In this document: piece by piece, positions 1 to 5,446 of the stretch
How positions within the stretch are numbered: the first letter of the stretch is position 1
Layout of the letters: each line of letters opens with the position of its first letter
From: KBS-96 sp049585195
GTDB lineage: Bacteria > Acidobacteriota > Terriglobia > Bryobacterales > Bryobacteraceae
DNA length: 5,697 nt
Direction: 5' to 3'
Assembly (NCBI GenBank): GCA_049585195.1
Contig: JBAUZG010000291.1
Span: 1-5,697, forward strand
Translations under genes and position numbers: made by a program
The notes under the pieces: model-generated
Told to the model about the DNA's origin: nothing
The model's database searches: none
The model's input: only the letters and a program-made list of their open reading frames with translations

Positions 1-70
1 ATTCGGTAGCAAACTAGCCGTTTCTACAGTCTAGGAAAGCAGGAAGGAAAGCGCCGGTAGAGGAGAAAGA

Positions 71-78
71 AAGGAGGA
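71..78 (+). promoter_or_regulatory. strong Shine-Dalgarno site for the DUF1328-like gene
   Basis: The purine-rich stretch AAGGAGGA lies four bases before the ATG at 82. It is close to the ideal anti-16S sequence and fixes the start of the small reading frame at 82. It is the strongest ribosome binding site in the window. Confidence 0.75.
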
Positions 79-81
79 ACA

Positions 82-249
82 ATGCTGTATTGGGCTCTGG
101 TGTTCTTGCTGATCGCGCTTGTAGCAGGTGTGCTTGGTGTAACGAGTCACAATCTTTTCCCCGAACATTCTCACGGTAATTTGCGGCTGATTTTCCGCGC
201 TGTTTTACATGATGGAATCGGGTGCCCGCCGGCAGCCGGGATAGGATAG
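82..249 (+). CDS. truncated/chimeric DUF1328-like small membrane protein
   Basis: This is a 55-residue frame with ATG start and TAG stop. Its opening, MLYWALVFLLIALVAGVLG, matches the first half of the short DUF1328 (YtjA-like) membrane proteins, which are usually about 50-60 residues with two hydrophobic segments and a glycine/alanine-rich turn. Here the family pattern ends after about residue 20. The expected second helix is replaced by a polar stretch rich in His, Pro and Arg, and I see no second membrane segment. Neither other frame restores the family pattern, so a simple frameshift does not explain the change; a fusion to unrelated DNA near base 140 does. The start and ribosome binding site are intact, so a one-helix peptide may still be made. 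In the family the function is unknown (envelope or stress associated). The gene could equally be called a pseudogene. Confidence 0.55.
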   Translation: MLYWALVFLLIALVAGVLGVTSHNLFPEHSHGNLRLIFRAVLHDGIGCPPAAGIG

Positions 250-304
250 TTGCTTGTGTAGGCACGACCGGTATCCCGAGGGGACACGAAGACTCAATTC
301 GGAG

Positions 305-327
305 CGCCCGGCGAAGAGCGCCGGGCG
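305..327. other. perfect 9-bp GC-rich hairpin
   Basis: CGCCCGGCG (305-313) is followed by the loop AAGAG and the exact complement CGCCGGGCG (319-327). No run of T follows on the plus strand. It lies 55 bases after the stop of the DUF1328-like frame, so it may act as a weak or factor-assisted terminator or as an mRNA-stabilising hairpin. The structure is seen directly; its role is inference. Confidence 0.5.
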
Positions 328-399
328 GTCATCGCGATTGAAAGCCCAGGGCCTCCTCTCTGAAGCTTCACCCAAGAAATGGGCTTGTTACTAGGCGTC

Positions 400-411
400 G
401 TAAGCGTCCGA
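400..411 (+). repeat. GTAAGCGTCCGA repeat, copy 1
   Basis: This 12-base sequence is identical to the one at 909-920, in the same orientation. Together the two copies bracket the zinc-ribbon membrane gene. With the diverged copy at 886 they look like a protein-binding repeat. Transposase end-binding sites of TnsB/TniA elements are arranged as short, imperfect, same-direction repeats. That reading is inference, as no matching inverted copy was found on the right side. Confidence 0.4.
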
Positions 412-496
412 TTATGACCGTTTTGCATTTGCATTTAAAGCAGTACGCCGCAGCAAGTAGACCATTGTTTCGGATCGCTCAGAATGGTATTTGCAG

Positions 497-871
497 ATGG
501 GCGACGAAGAAGATGCATACGTGGACAAAGTTCGTTGGCTTCAGCGTATGCAAAGGTATCATCGGTTTTATTTCTACCGCGGCGTTGCCATCTCATCGCT
601 CCTGATATTTGTTGCGGTGATTATGGCGGTTCAGTTGGACACGCATGGTTGGGGCAGAACCGCCAATGCCCTCTTCTCAGCGGTATTGATCAGTTGTGCC
701 TTCGCTGCGATTTTGTTCCTGGTGAATCTGGTGATCCTGTACAAATGGCGATGCCCGCGCTGCAGGACGGAGACGATGGGCTGGGTGAGGAAAGAAGCCG
801 AATGCTTCAGGTGTGGCCTGTCGTTCAGAACAGATAAAGAGATTATGCCGCCACGACTCGCGAGGAAGTGA
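497..871 (+). CDS. putative two-helix membrane protein with C-terminal zinc ribbon
   Basis: I do not recognise this 124-residue protein as a named family. It opens with a charged, acidic then basic segment (about 1-28), followed by two hydrophobic segments at roughly residues 29-46 and 58-82. A short hydrophilic C-terminal domain follows, with two CxxC knuckles (C86/C89 and C103/C106), typical of a zinc ribbon. Both termini are probably cytoplasmic. I chose ATG 497; an in-frame TTG at 491 would add two residues. Neither start has a clear ribosome binding site, and the frame is open only from base 461. Base composition looks less GC-rich than the transposase operon by eye. It converges with that operon and lies between two copies of the GTAAGCGTCC motif, so it may be transposon cargo or host DNA. 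A frame on the opposite strand (631-987) overlaps it but lacks any domain pattern. Confidence 0.6.
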   Translation: MGDEEDAYVDKVRWLQRMQRYHRFYFYRGVAISSLLIFVAVIMAVQLDTHGWGRTANALFSAVLISCAFAAILFLVNLVILYKWRCPRCRTETMGWVRKEAECFRCGLSFRTDKEIMPPRLARK

Positions 872-885
872 AGTGAATCGATTCT

Positions 886-899
886 GTAAGCTGTCCTGA
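886..899 (+). repeat. GTAAGC-T-GTCC repeat, diverged copy
   Basis: GTAAGCTGTCCTGA matches the copy at 909 if one extra T after GTAAGC is allowed, and both copies are preceded by a T. The starts of the two copies are 23 bases apart, about two helical turns, which would place two bound proteins on the same face of DNA. Confidence 0.35.
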
Positions 900-908
900 C
901 GTCTATAT

Positions 909-920
909 GTAAGCGTCCGA
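909..920 (+). repeat. GTAAGCGTCCGA repeat, copy 2
   Basis: The 12 bases are identical to 400-411. This copy is preceded by AT, so it reads TGTAAGCGTCCGA. A TGT opening is characteristic of the outer ends of Mu/Tn7/Tn5053-type elements, which makes 908 a candidate left terminus for the operon at 1113-4909. No inverted partner is visible to the right. Confidence 0.4.
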
Positions 921-983
921 CTGAGGCGAGACAGGGCGCGTACGAAGCGTCAGCAACGCTCGCCGATTTATCCACTGCAGAGA

Positions 984-1024
984 ACAACCCTCCCGAGCCT
1001 GGTCAAGAGCATCGGGAGGGTTGT
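984..1024 (-). terminator. perfect 13-bp hairpin, probable terminator
   Basis: ACAACCCTCCCGA (984-996) and TCGGGAGGGTTGT (1012-1024) are exact complements around a 15-base loop. The hairpin lies between convergent genes, about 90 bases past the stop of the minus-strand operon. Read on the minus strand, the stem ends in TTGT and is followed by TCTCTG, a moderately T-rich tail. The plus-strand side has no such tail. It is therefore best read as the end of the transposition operon, with possible action on the plus strand as well. Confidence 0.6.
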
Positions 1025-1029
1025 GATGA

Positions 1030-1064
1030 GCCGATTTCTTCGGAGCCAGCTCCGTCGCATCGGC
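1030..1064. other. nested two-stem hairpin
   Basis: The outer stem is GCCGAT (1030-1035) with ATCGGC (1059-1064). An inner stem, CGGAGC (1041-1046) with GCTCCG (1049-1054), sits inside it across an internal loop. It follows the terminator-like hairpin after five bases, so the two make a structured tract of about 80 bases. Role unknown. Confidence 0.4.
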
Positions 1065-1112
1065 CTGGGCATCCATGCGGGCGCGACCCCGTCACGGACA
1101 ATCGAGGGGGCA

Positions 1113-2114
1113 CTATAAAGGAAGGCGATACTGACCGTCCGATTGAACGATGCAGCCCTGCCGCCGCGCTTGGTCGATGGCCAGTTGCGCGGTGCGTTTG
1201 GAACAGTCAGTGAGGTTCATGATCTCGCTGCGCAGCTGCGTGTAGCGAGCCTGTTCGCCTAGATTTGCCATGGCCTGGGTAACGTCCGCTTGCTCTACCT
1301 TGCGCAGCGGTGCGGGTGGGCGTGGAGGTGAAGAGCTGGAAGCGAACCAGAGCGTTTTCGGATTCAGGGCGAGAAGCCGCGGAGGCTGAGGGGCGGCATA
1401 ACGAAACTGGAAACGAAGCTCGATCGTGGCGAGCTGCGGCGAAGGCCGTGTGAGCAGAAGATAGCTGTCGCCCACGGCGTGCAAAGCGCTGGAGCCGCGA
1501 AAGGCGCTGCCGATCTCGTGCCGCCCGATCGATTTGCGCACATGATGCACGACAATGAGTGCGGCGCTCGAAGCATCACGCAGGCGCAGTAGTGAGTGAC
1601 AGAGTGCGGCCATAGCACACGTATCGTTCTCGTCCTGATCGTGGGCGGAGTAGAGAGGATCGAGGACGATAACTTCGGCCGCAGCGGCCTTGGCTGCGGC
1701 GATGAAATGACTCAACCCCTGAGCAGCGCTGAGCAGATGCCCAGCGGCACGTGTGTCCACCAGCAGATGCCGATCCACTGCCGGGGTAAGTGCTGATCCC
1801 AGCGCGCCGCGCATGATCGCAACACGGCTGACGAACTGCACGAGAGGGAGCTCGAACTGGCAGATGAGTACGCGACGCGGCGACGGTACGGGAAAGCCCA
1901 GGCGGTCCGCGCCGGCCGCCAGCGACAAAGCAAGATTGGCGACCAGCAGCGACTTGCCCACTTTCGGCTCACCGCCGATAAATAGTATGCCTTCTAAAGG
2001 CAACAGCCCTGGCTCTAAAAGGCACGCCGGCGCCGTGACCGGCTGCTGCTCTAACAACTGGCCCAGTGGCAGGACCGTCATGCCTGGGTTTTGCTTCGCG
2101 GCGGTGATGCTCAC
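1113..2114 (-). CDS. RepA-like (AAA_25) RecA-fold ATPase of the transposition operon
   Basis: This 333-residue protein has a phosphate-binding loop GGEPKVGKS (47-55), a Walker B strand VIVLDP (148-153), a likely catalytic glutamate in CQFELP (E88) and a conserved histidine pair (190-191). The pattern is that of the RepA/RegA-type hexameric helicase and RadA-like group (AAA_25). A proline- and serine-rich linker (about 259-270) leads to a C-terminal segment (about 275-333) that reads as a winged-helix DNA-binding domain. Translation starts with GTG, which overlaps the TGA of the upstream AAA gene (GTGA), with AGAGG seven bases before it; the two are therefore probably translationally coupled. 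Known RepA-like proteins unwind DNA or load replication machinery. A role here in target choice, strand remodelling or replication of the transposition product is inference. It is the last gene of the operon. Confidence 0.8.
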   Translation of the reverse strand: MSITAAKQNPGMTVLPLGQLLEQQPVTAPACLLEPGLLPLEGILFIGGEPKVGKSLLVANLALSLAAGADRLGFPVPSPRRVLICQFELPLVQFVSRVAIMRGALGSALTPAVDRHLLVDTRAAGHLLSAAQGLSHFIAAAKAAAAEVIVLDPLYSAHDQDENDTCAMAALCHSLLRLRDASSAALIVVHHVRKSIGRHEIGSAFRGSSALHAVGDSYLLLTRPSPQLATIELRFQFRYAAPQPPRLLALNPKTLWFASSSSPPRPPAPLRKVEQADVTQAMANLGEQARYTQLRSEIMNLTDCSKRTAQLAIDQARRQGCIVQSDGQYRLPL

Positions 2115-2911
2115 AAGAGCACCTCTGTAACGGCATCCAGCAGAATCGCTTCTCCGACGATAGAGACCTTGCTGGCTGCCGCGAGGCGCAACGCAGCCAG
2201 AGCCAACTTGTTGACTTTGCGAAGAATGCCTTTAGTGGCCTGGTAGAGAGCTTGACGCGCAGTATCGTCAAAGAGCGGTTGCGATACGCCTGCGGCCTTG
2301 AGCTGATGTACGAGATAGGCGTCGAGTTCTTCGCGCGAAAGTCCCTCCAGGTTGTAGTGCACGGCGATGCGTTGGCGCAACGGTTCATGTATCTGCAGCG
2401 AGAGCGTTCGGCGCAGTAGCGGCTCTCCGATCAGCAGCAAGCTCAGGTAGTGAGAGGAATCCATGTCGAAGTTCAGCAACAGCGGAAGCTGTTCGAGTGC
2501 GGGATGGCACAGCAAATGGGCTTCATCGCAGATTAGAATCGGGTGCTGCTTTTTGCTCTGGTTGAGTCGTACGATAGCCTGCGAGATCTGGCGTACCAGA
2601 CCGCCGCGATAGTGCACGGGTTGGAGGTCCAGTTCCAGCGCCATCTGACGGAGCAGGTCGAGCGGAGAGCCGGTCATCCAGTGCAGATACATTACCTTGA
2701 ATAGGTTGGGATTCAGCCCCGCGATGAAACTGCGCGCGGCGGTGGACTTGCCGGAGCCAACTTCGCCAGTAATGAGACCTGCGGCGTGATGATCGATGAG
2801 AAACTGAAGCCGCGCCTTGACTTGGTTCCATGCCTGCGACGGAAACAACTGTTTGGGATCGGGACTGTCGCTGAAGGGTGTTTTCCTAAAGCCGAAGAAA
2901 GTTTCCACCAT
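2111..2911 (-). CDS. ExeA/TnsC/TniB-type AAA+ ATPase, transposition regulator
   Basis: This 266-residue protein begins MVETFFGFRKTPFSDSPDP, the typical opening of ExeA/GspA-like ATPases. The P-loop is GEVGSGKST (49-57) and Walker B is ILICDEAH (125-132). A sensor-like strand LLLIGEP (158-164), candidate arginine fingers around EPLRQR (176-181) and a C-terminal helical lid with a sensor-2-like GILRKVNKLA segment (about 228-237) follow. All key residues look intact. In Tn7, Mu and Tn5053 systems the equivalent protein (TnsC, MuB, TniB) forms ATP-dependent filaments or rings on DNA, marks the target and stimulates the transposase. Placement directly after a TnsB-like gene supports that role over the type II secretion role of ExeA. 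The start at 2911 follows the transposase stop by five bases, with GAGGA nine bases upstream inside the transposase gene. Confidence 0.88.
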   Translation of the reverse strand: MVETFFGFRKTPFSDSPDPKQLFPSQAWNQVKARLQFLIDHHAAGLITGEVGSGKSTAARSFIAGLNPNLFKVMYLHWMTGSPLDLLRQMALELDLQPVHYRGGLVRQISQAIVRLNQSKKQHPILICDEAHLLCHPALEQLPLLLNFDMDSSHYLSLLLIGEPLLRRTLSLQIHEPLRQRIAVHYNLEGLSREELDAYLVHQLKAAGVSQPLFDDTARQALYQATKGILRKVNKLALAALRLAAASKVSIVGEAILLDAVTEVLL

Positions 2912-2916
2912 AACGG

Positions 2917-4230
2917 TTAGTCCTCGTCGTCATCTTTGTTCGCTTTGAGCAGCTCGACGAAGTTGATACCGGTAGATTCGGGCAGCGGCGTGGTGACCGG
3001 TCTGCCGCTGGGCAACCGACCATTGACAACGGGATCGACCAGCCGTGCCACCGCTTCGAGTTGTCCTTGAAACCAGATCTCGGCTTGCAAAATGTCGAGA
3101 GGATCGAAACGGACTTCAACGGTGTGGCCGGCCAGATGGGGCGGAGCTTCATAGAGACGCTTGCGCAGCAGGAAAGTCGAATCGCGGCGCACGAAACGAT
3201 CCGCGCGATGCAAAAAGAGGCGGCGGAGGTCAGTAGCAGGTGGGAGCTGGCGGACTTGTTCTATATCGCGCTGCCAGCGCAGGAGCGGAGTCGTTCCAAG
3301 AGCACCGTGTTCCGAACAGTGATAGGCGTTTTCGATCCAGCTCCAGAGTCGCTCGTTCAGTTCCTCGAGTGACAGCAGCCGCCTGGGATCGAGATTGGCG
3401 ATAAATTGTTCTCGTATGGTGCGAAAGCAGCGTTCGATTTTTCCACGTCCCTCGGGCTGATAAGGTCGCGAATGAATGATGAGAACGCCCAGTGAAGCGG
3501 CAATGCGGGCCAGTTGCGGGGACCGATACATCTTCGCATTATCGAGATAAAGGCGAATCGGAATGCCGCGCGCTCGAACTGCGTGCCGCAAACAATCGAG
3601 CGTCGCATCGAGTCCCTGGCTGGCGTAAAACTGCGCGTGTGGGATGAGCCGGCTGGCATCATCGAGCGTGGCGTGGAGGAAGACCTGCATGCGTCCTCCA
3701 GCAGGGCGCTGAACCCAGGGGCCGAACAGCATGTCGCCCTGCCAGATCTGATTACTAAGCTCCGCTTCGAACTTCTTGTGCGGGATACCCGCTGCCTCCG
3801 CGAGCAGTTGCTTTTCTGACAAGCCACGCTGTTTGAGGAAGCGGTAGAGCGTGGAGGCCGAGACCGGTGGCTCGAGCTCGCCGGAGGATAGCGCCAGTTC
3901 GCGCAGCAGGGTAGCGCCCGTGCGATGCGGGTTTTCACGCTTGAGCCGTTCGATGAGGGTGGCCAGTTGTGGGGTGAGAGTGCGCGACTGGCCACGATCC
4001 TCACGTGGTTTAGGAGCGAGGGCTTCGAAGCCCCCGTTGCGATAGCGCAGTGCCCACTCCCGCAGCGTCTCGACGGAGACGGCCCGGCGTTTGGAATCGG
4101 GGATATCGTAGAGCCGCGAAGCAATCTCTTGCGCGCGGCGTGTGAGTTCTCCGCGCGGCAGCACTTCCAGGACCAATGGCGCAATGAGTCCAAACCGGAA
4201 TAAGGCAATTTTTTCGGCTTTGGCGTCCAT
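2917..4230 (-). CDS. Mu/TnsB/TniA-type DDE transposase
   Basis: This 437-residue transposase has an N-terminal helix-turn-helix region (about 25-72) and a second DNA-binding helical region (about 84-140). An RNase H-like integrase core (about 158-325) follows, then a small beta-barrel of the Mu C-terminal type (about 340-400) and an acidic tail ending KDDDED. The catalytic triad is visible: D166 in WQGD, D230 in LYLDN and E266 in GRGKIE, with 35 residues between the last two, the standard D-35-E spacing. It should bind the element ends and carry out 3' strand cleavage and joining. It is shorter than TnsB, TniA or MuA but has every core domain. The tail in such proteins often contacts the AAA partner. 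I chose ATG 4230 because GGAG lies ten bases upstream and the protein opens in a way typical of related integrases. IS21-type IstA is an alternative, but the ATPase partner is not IstB-like. Confidence 0.9.
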   Translation of the reverse strand: MDAKAEKIALFRFGLIAPLVLEVLPRGELTRRAQEIASRLYDIPDSKRRAVSVETLREWALRYRNGGFEALAPKPREDRGQSRTLTPQLATLIERLKRENPHRTGATLLRELALSSGELEPPVSASTLYRFLKQRGLSEKQLLAEAAGIPHKKFEAELSNQIWQGDMLFGPWVQRPAGGRMQVFLHATLDDASRLIPHAQFYASQGLDATLDCLRHAVRARGIPIRLYLDNAKMYRSPQLARIAASLGVLIIHSRPYQPEGRGKIERCFRTIREQFIANLDPRRLLSLEELNERLWSWIENAYHCSEHGALGTTPLLRWQRDIEQVRQLPPATDLRRLFLHRADRFVRRDSTFLLRKRLYEAPPHLAGHTVEVRFDPLDILQAEIWFQGQLEAVARLVDPVVNGRLPSGRPVTTPLPESTGINFVELLKANKDDDED

Positions 4231-4303
4231 CCGGAAAAATCTCCGTGCCCTGACGGTAATCGTGCGCGCGCGTTTCCGCCATGCAAATGCTATGTAGGCG
4301 GCT

Positions 4304-4909
4304 TCAAGTAGTAACCAACGCCGGGCTCAGTGTGGTGCGTCGCCCGTGCGGAGCAAGAAAATGAGGCCACCCCAGCAGGTGTGCGCGTAGCTGCGAAAAC
4401 AGAAAGCGGTGAGCTGCGATCCAGCCGATGGATTCGAGCATGCGGAGCGAACGCGATACAAAATCGCCGGCTGCCGACGGGACAGTGAGCGAGGCCAGTG
4501 ACACGCCGAGCGCGGGTGCTTGTTTTTGAAAACGGCGAATCCAAAACTGCCCGCGCTGATAAGGCGTGCCGGGTTGTCCGCTCTCCCGCGCGGCGGCGGC
4601 GAGTGTAAGACCTTTCAGCAGGCGTGCGACGAGGAACAACGCGATGACCGGAATGCTGAAACGTAGCCAGGGCAGGGCGAATTCCGGCAACAGGGAAACG
4701 GTACGCCTACAGACGCGGCACAGGTAGCGGCGCACGCGAATCACCCCGTCAAAGGCAATGCCCACGATAGTTCGTCGATAAAAGCCGTGACCGGTCAGAG
4801 GGTGCTTGGCCTCGCATTGTGGGCAGTGATCCGGCCGAAAGCGGTCGGGATCGGAGATCGTTTCAGCGTACTCTTGGATAGAGCCGGCGAATGGGTGTAG
4901 GATCTGCAT
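4304..4909 (-). CDS. DUF6431-like zinc-ribbon protein of the transposition operon
   Basis: This 201-residue protein begins MQILHPFAGSIQEYAETI and has a zinc ribbon built from C29/C32 and C64/C67. Between the pairs is HGFYRR (41-46), and the segment after the second pair reads TVSLLPEFALPW (70-81). This resembles the transposase-associated zinc-ribbon family DUF6431. The region from about 82 to 130 is helical, with a possible DNA-binding helix pair (LTLAAAARESG, then FWIRRFQ). The frame is open back to an ATG at 5131, but the extra residues are Arg/Ser-rich and featureless. ATG 4909 is preferred because GGAAAGG lies six bases upstream; ATG 4915 is too close to it. It is the first gene of the operon, 73 bases before the transposase. 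No TniQ/TnsD protein is present, so a DNA-binding or target-recognition role is plausible but unproven. Confidence 0.75.
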   Translation of the reverse strand: MQILHPFAGSIQEYAETISDPDRFRPDHCPQCEAKHPLTGHGFYRRTIVGIAFDGVIRVRRYLCRVCRRTVSLLPEFALPWLRFSIPVIALFLVARLLKGLTLAAAARESGQPGTPYQRGQFWIRRFQKQAPALGVSLASLTVPSAAGDFVSRSLRMLESIGWIAAHRFLFSQLRAHLLGWPHFLAPHGRRTTLSPALVTT

Positions 4910-4914
4910 GAGCA

Positions 4915-4922
4915 TCCTTTCC
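4915..4922 (-). promoter_or_regulatory. Shine-Dalgarno site that decides the DUF6431-like start
   Basis: On the minus strand GGAAAGGA ends five bases before the ATG at 4909, which is good spacing. The in-frame ATG at 4915 overlaps the site and is unlikely to be used, and no comparable site is seen for the far upstream ATG at 5131. Confidence 0.55.
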
Positions 4923-4944
4923 GGGAGTGTTAGAGGCTCCCCGG
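4921..4944 (-). promoter_or_regulatory. leader hairpin abutting the ribosome binding site
   Basis: CCGG-GAG (4921-4927) pairs with CTC-C-CCGG (4937-4944) as seven base pairs with one bulged base and a nine-base loop. It sits in the leader of the minus-strand operon and its last two bases are the first two of the GGAAAGG site. It could dampen translation of the first gene. The structure is seen; the regulatory role is a guess. Confidence 0.3.
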
Positions 4945-5030
4945 TTCGGGTGTCGCGGAGGGCCCGGTGTTTGGCCAAAAAGAACAGCCGAGCCCGCCGC
5001 GCCGTTCCACATCCTACAATCGTTGAACTG

Positions 5031-5446
5031 GTGACCACCGAACAACAGCTGCGTGAAAAACTGCGCAAGATCACCGCCCTATTCGAGGGTTGCCGCGACC
5101 TCTGGCGAACGACAGGCTGCGGCAGCTGCAATGGAGCGGCTCCGGCAGGCGCTCAACGCCACAGCCAAAACGCAATCTTTGCCCGAGATGAAGTTCTCGA
5201 TGGCGGATCAATGGCAGCGGCGCCTGTTTATTGCACTGTGCCGGAGATACGGACTCGAACCGTATCGCTACAAGGGCCAGCGGTATACCACGGTGATGGT
5301 GCGCGCCCCGCGTTCCTTTGTGGACAGCACGCTTTGGCCCGAATACCTGGAGCTGCAAGAAGCACTGCACTTGTTACCTGAACGAAGCCACAGAACGCAT
5401 CATTCGGGAGGAAGTCTACGGGCATATCGGTGAAGCGGCAGGTTAA
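5031..5446 (+). pseudogene. conserved hypothetical gene broken by two frameshifts
   Basis: Joining three frames gives one coherent protein of about 137 residues. Frame one runs from GTG 5031 to 5090 (VTTEQQLREKLRKITALFEG). Frame two runs from 5092 to 5373 (begins AATSGERQ, contains CRRYGLEPYRYKGQRY). Frame three runs from 5375 to the TAA at 5444-5446 (begins YLNEATERIIREE). Each break is one surplus T next to another T, at 5090/5091 (GGTTGCC) and at 5374/5375 (TTGTTACC). Removing both restores an uninterrupted frame with sensible content throughout. The N-terminal half is an amphipathic helical segment reminiscent of DUF2786; the C-terminal half reads as a small mixed fold with a helical end. 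I recall this kind of protein as a widespread conserved hypothetical and give it no function. It is divergent from the transposition operon with 121 bases between. Either it is decayed, or both changes are sequencing errors in T runs. Confidence 0.7.

Larger units (their letters stand above)
250..490. other. intergenic stretch, no supported gene
   Basis: Between the DUF1328-like frame and the zinc-ribbon gene, I see only the hairpin at 305-327, the GTAAGCGTCCGA motif at 400-411, and a short AT-rich tandem of TTTGCA units around 422-436. Short open frames here have no ribosome binding site or recognisable protein content. Confidence 0.5.
872..1112. other. intergenic region between convergent genes
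   Basis: No gene is supported here. From left to right it holds two imperfect GTAAGC-GTCC motifs (886 and 909), a small hairpin AGCGT/ACGCT (946-960), a perfect 13-bp hairpin (984-1024) and a nested two-stem hairpin (1030-1064). The density of motif and structure suits a transposon end combined with a transcription terminator. Confidence 0.5.
1113..4909 (-). mobile_element. core of a Tn7/Mu/Tn5053-like transposon, ends undefined
   Basis: Four minus-strand genes run zinc-ribbon protein, DDE transposase, AAA regulator, RepA-like ATPase. The transposase and TnsC-like pair is diagnostic for this transposon superfamily. The last three genes have gaps of 5 and -4 bases, so they are one transcription unit; the first is separated from them by 73 bases. 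The coordinates given cover only the genes. Left-end candidates are the GTAAGC-GTCC motifs at 886-920 and possibly 400. No convincing inverted partner or target duplication was found on the right, where the end may lie outside the window. No TnsA, TniQ/TnsD, resolvase or antibiotic-resistance cargo is visible. Confidence 0.75.

Noticed and set aside
14..265. 83-residue open frame on the minus strand over the DUF1328-like gene
   Set aside because: No recognisable motif, and it opposes a frame with a family-typical start and an excellent ribosome binding site.
631..987. 118-residue open frame on the minus strand
   Set aside because: It lies opposite the two-helix zinc-ribbon gene, has no domain pattern or ribosome binding site, and runs into the intergenic repeats.
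2111..2911. Type II secretion ATPase (ExeA proper)
   Set aside because: The sequence resembles ExeA, but no secretion gene is nearby and its direct placement after a TnsB-type transposase fits a TnsC/TniB role better.
3357..4286. 309-residue open frame on the minus strand inside the transposase
   Set aside because: It is a second frame of the transposase gene with Ser/Arg/Pro-rich low-information content; the frame at 2917-4230 carries the DDE motifs.
4910..5131. Longer form of the zinc-ribbon protein starting at ATG 5131
   Set aside because: The added 74 residues are Arg/Ser-rich without family likeness, overlap the divergent gene on the other strand, and the good ribosome binding site belongs to ATG 4909.
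5248..5264. On the minus strand a perfect tRNA-like T-arm (five-bp stem with GGTTCGAGTCC)
   Set aside because: No matching 5' acceptor strand, anticodon arm or D-arm is found upstream on that strand. The bases are codons of the conserved RRYGLEPYR segment of the broken gene, so the likeness is a coincidence.
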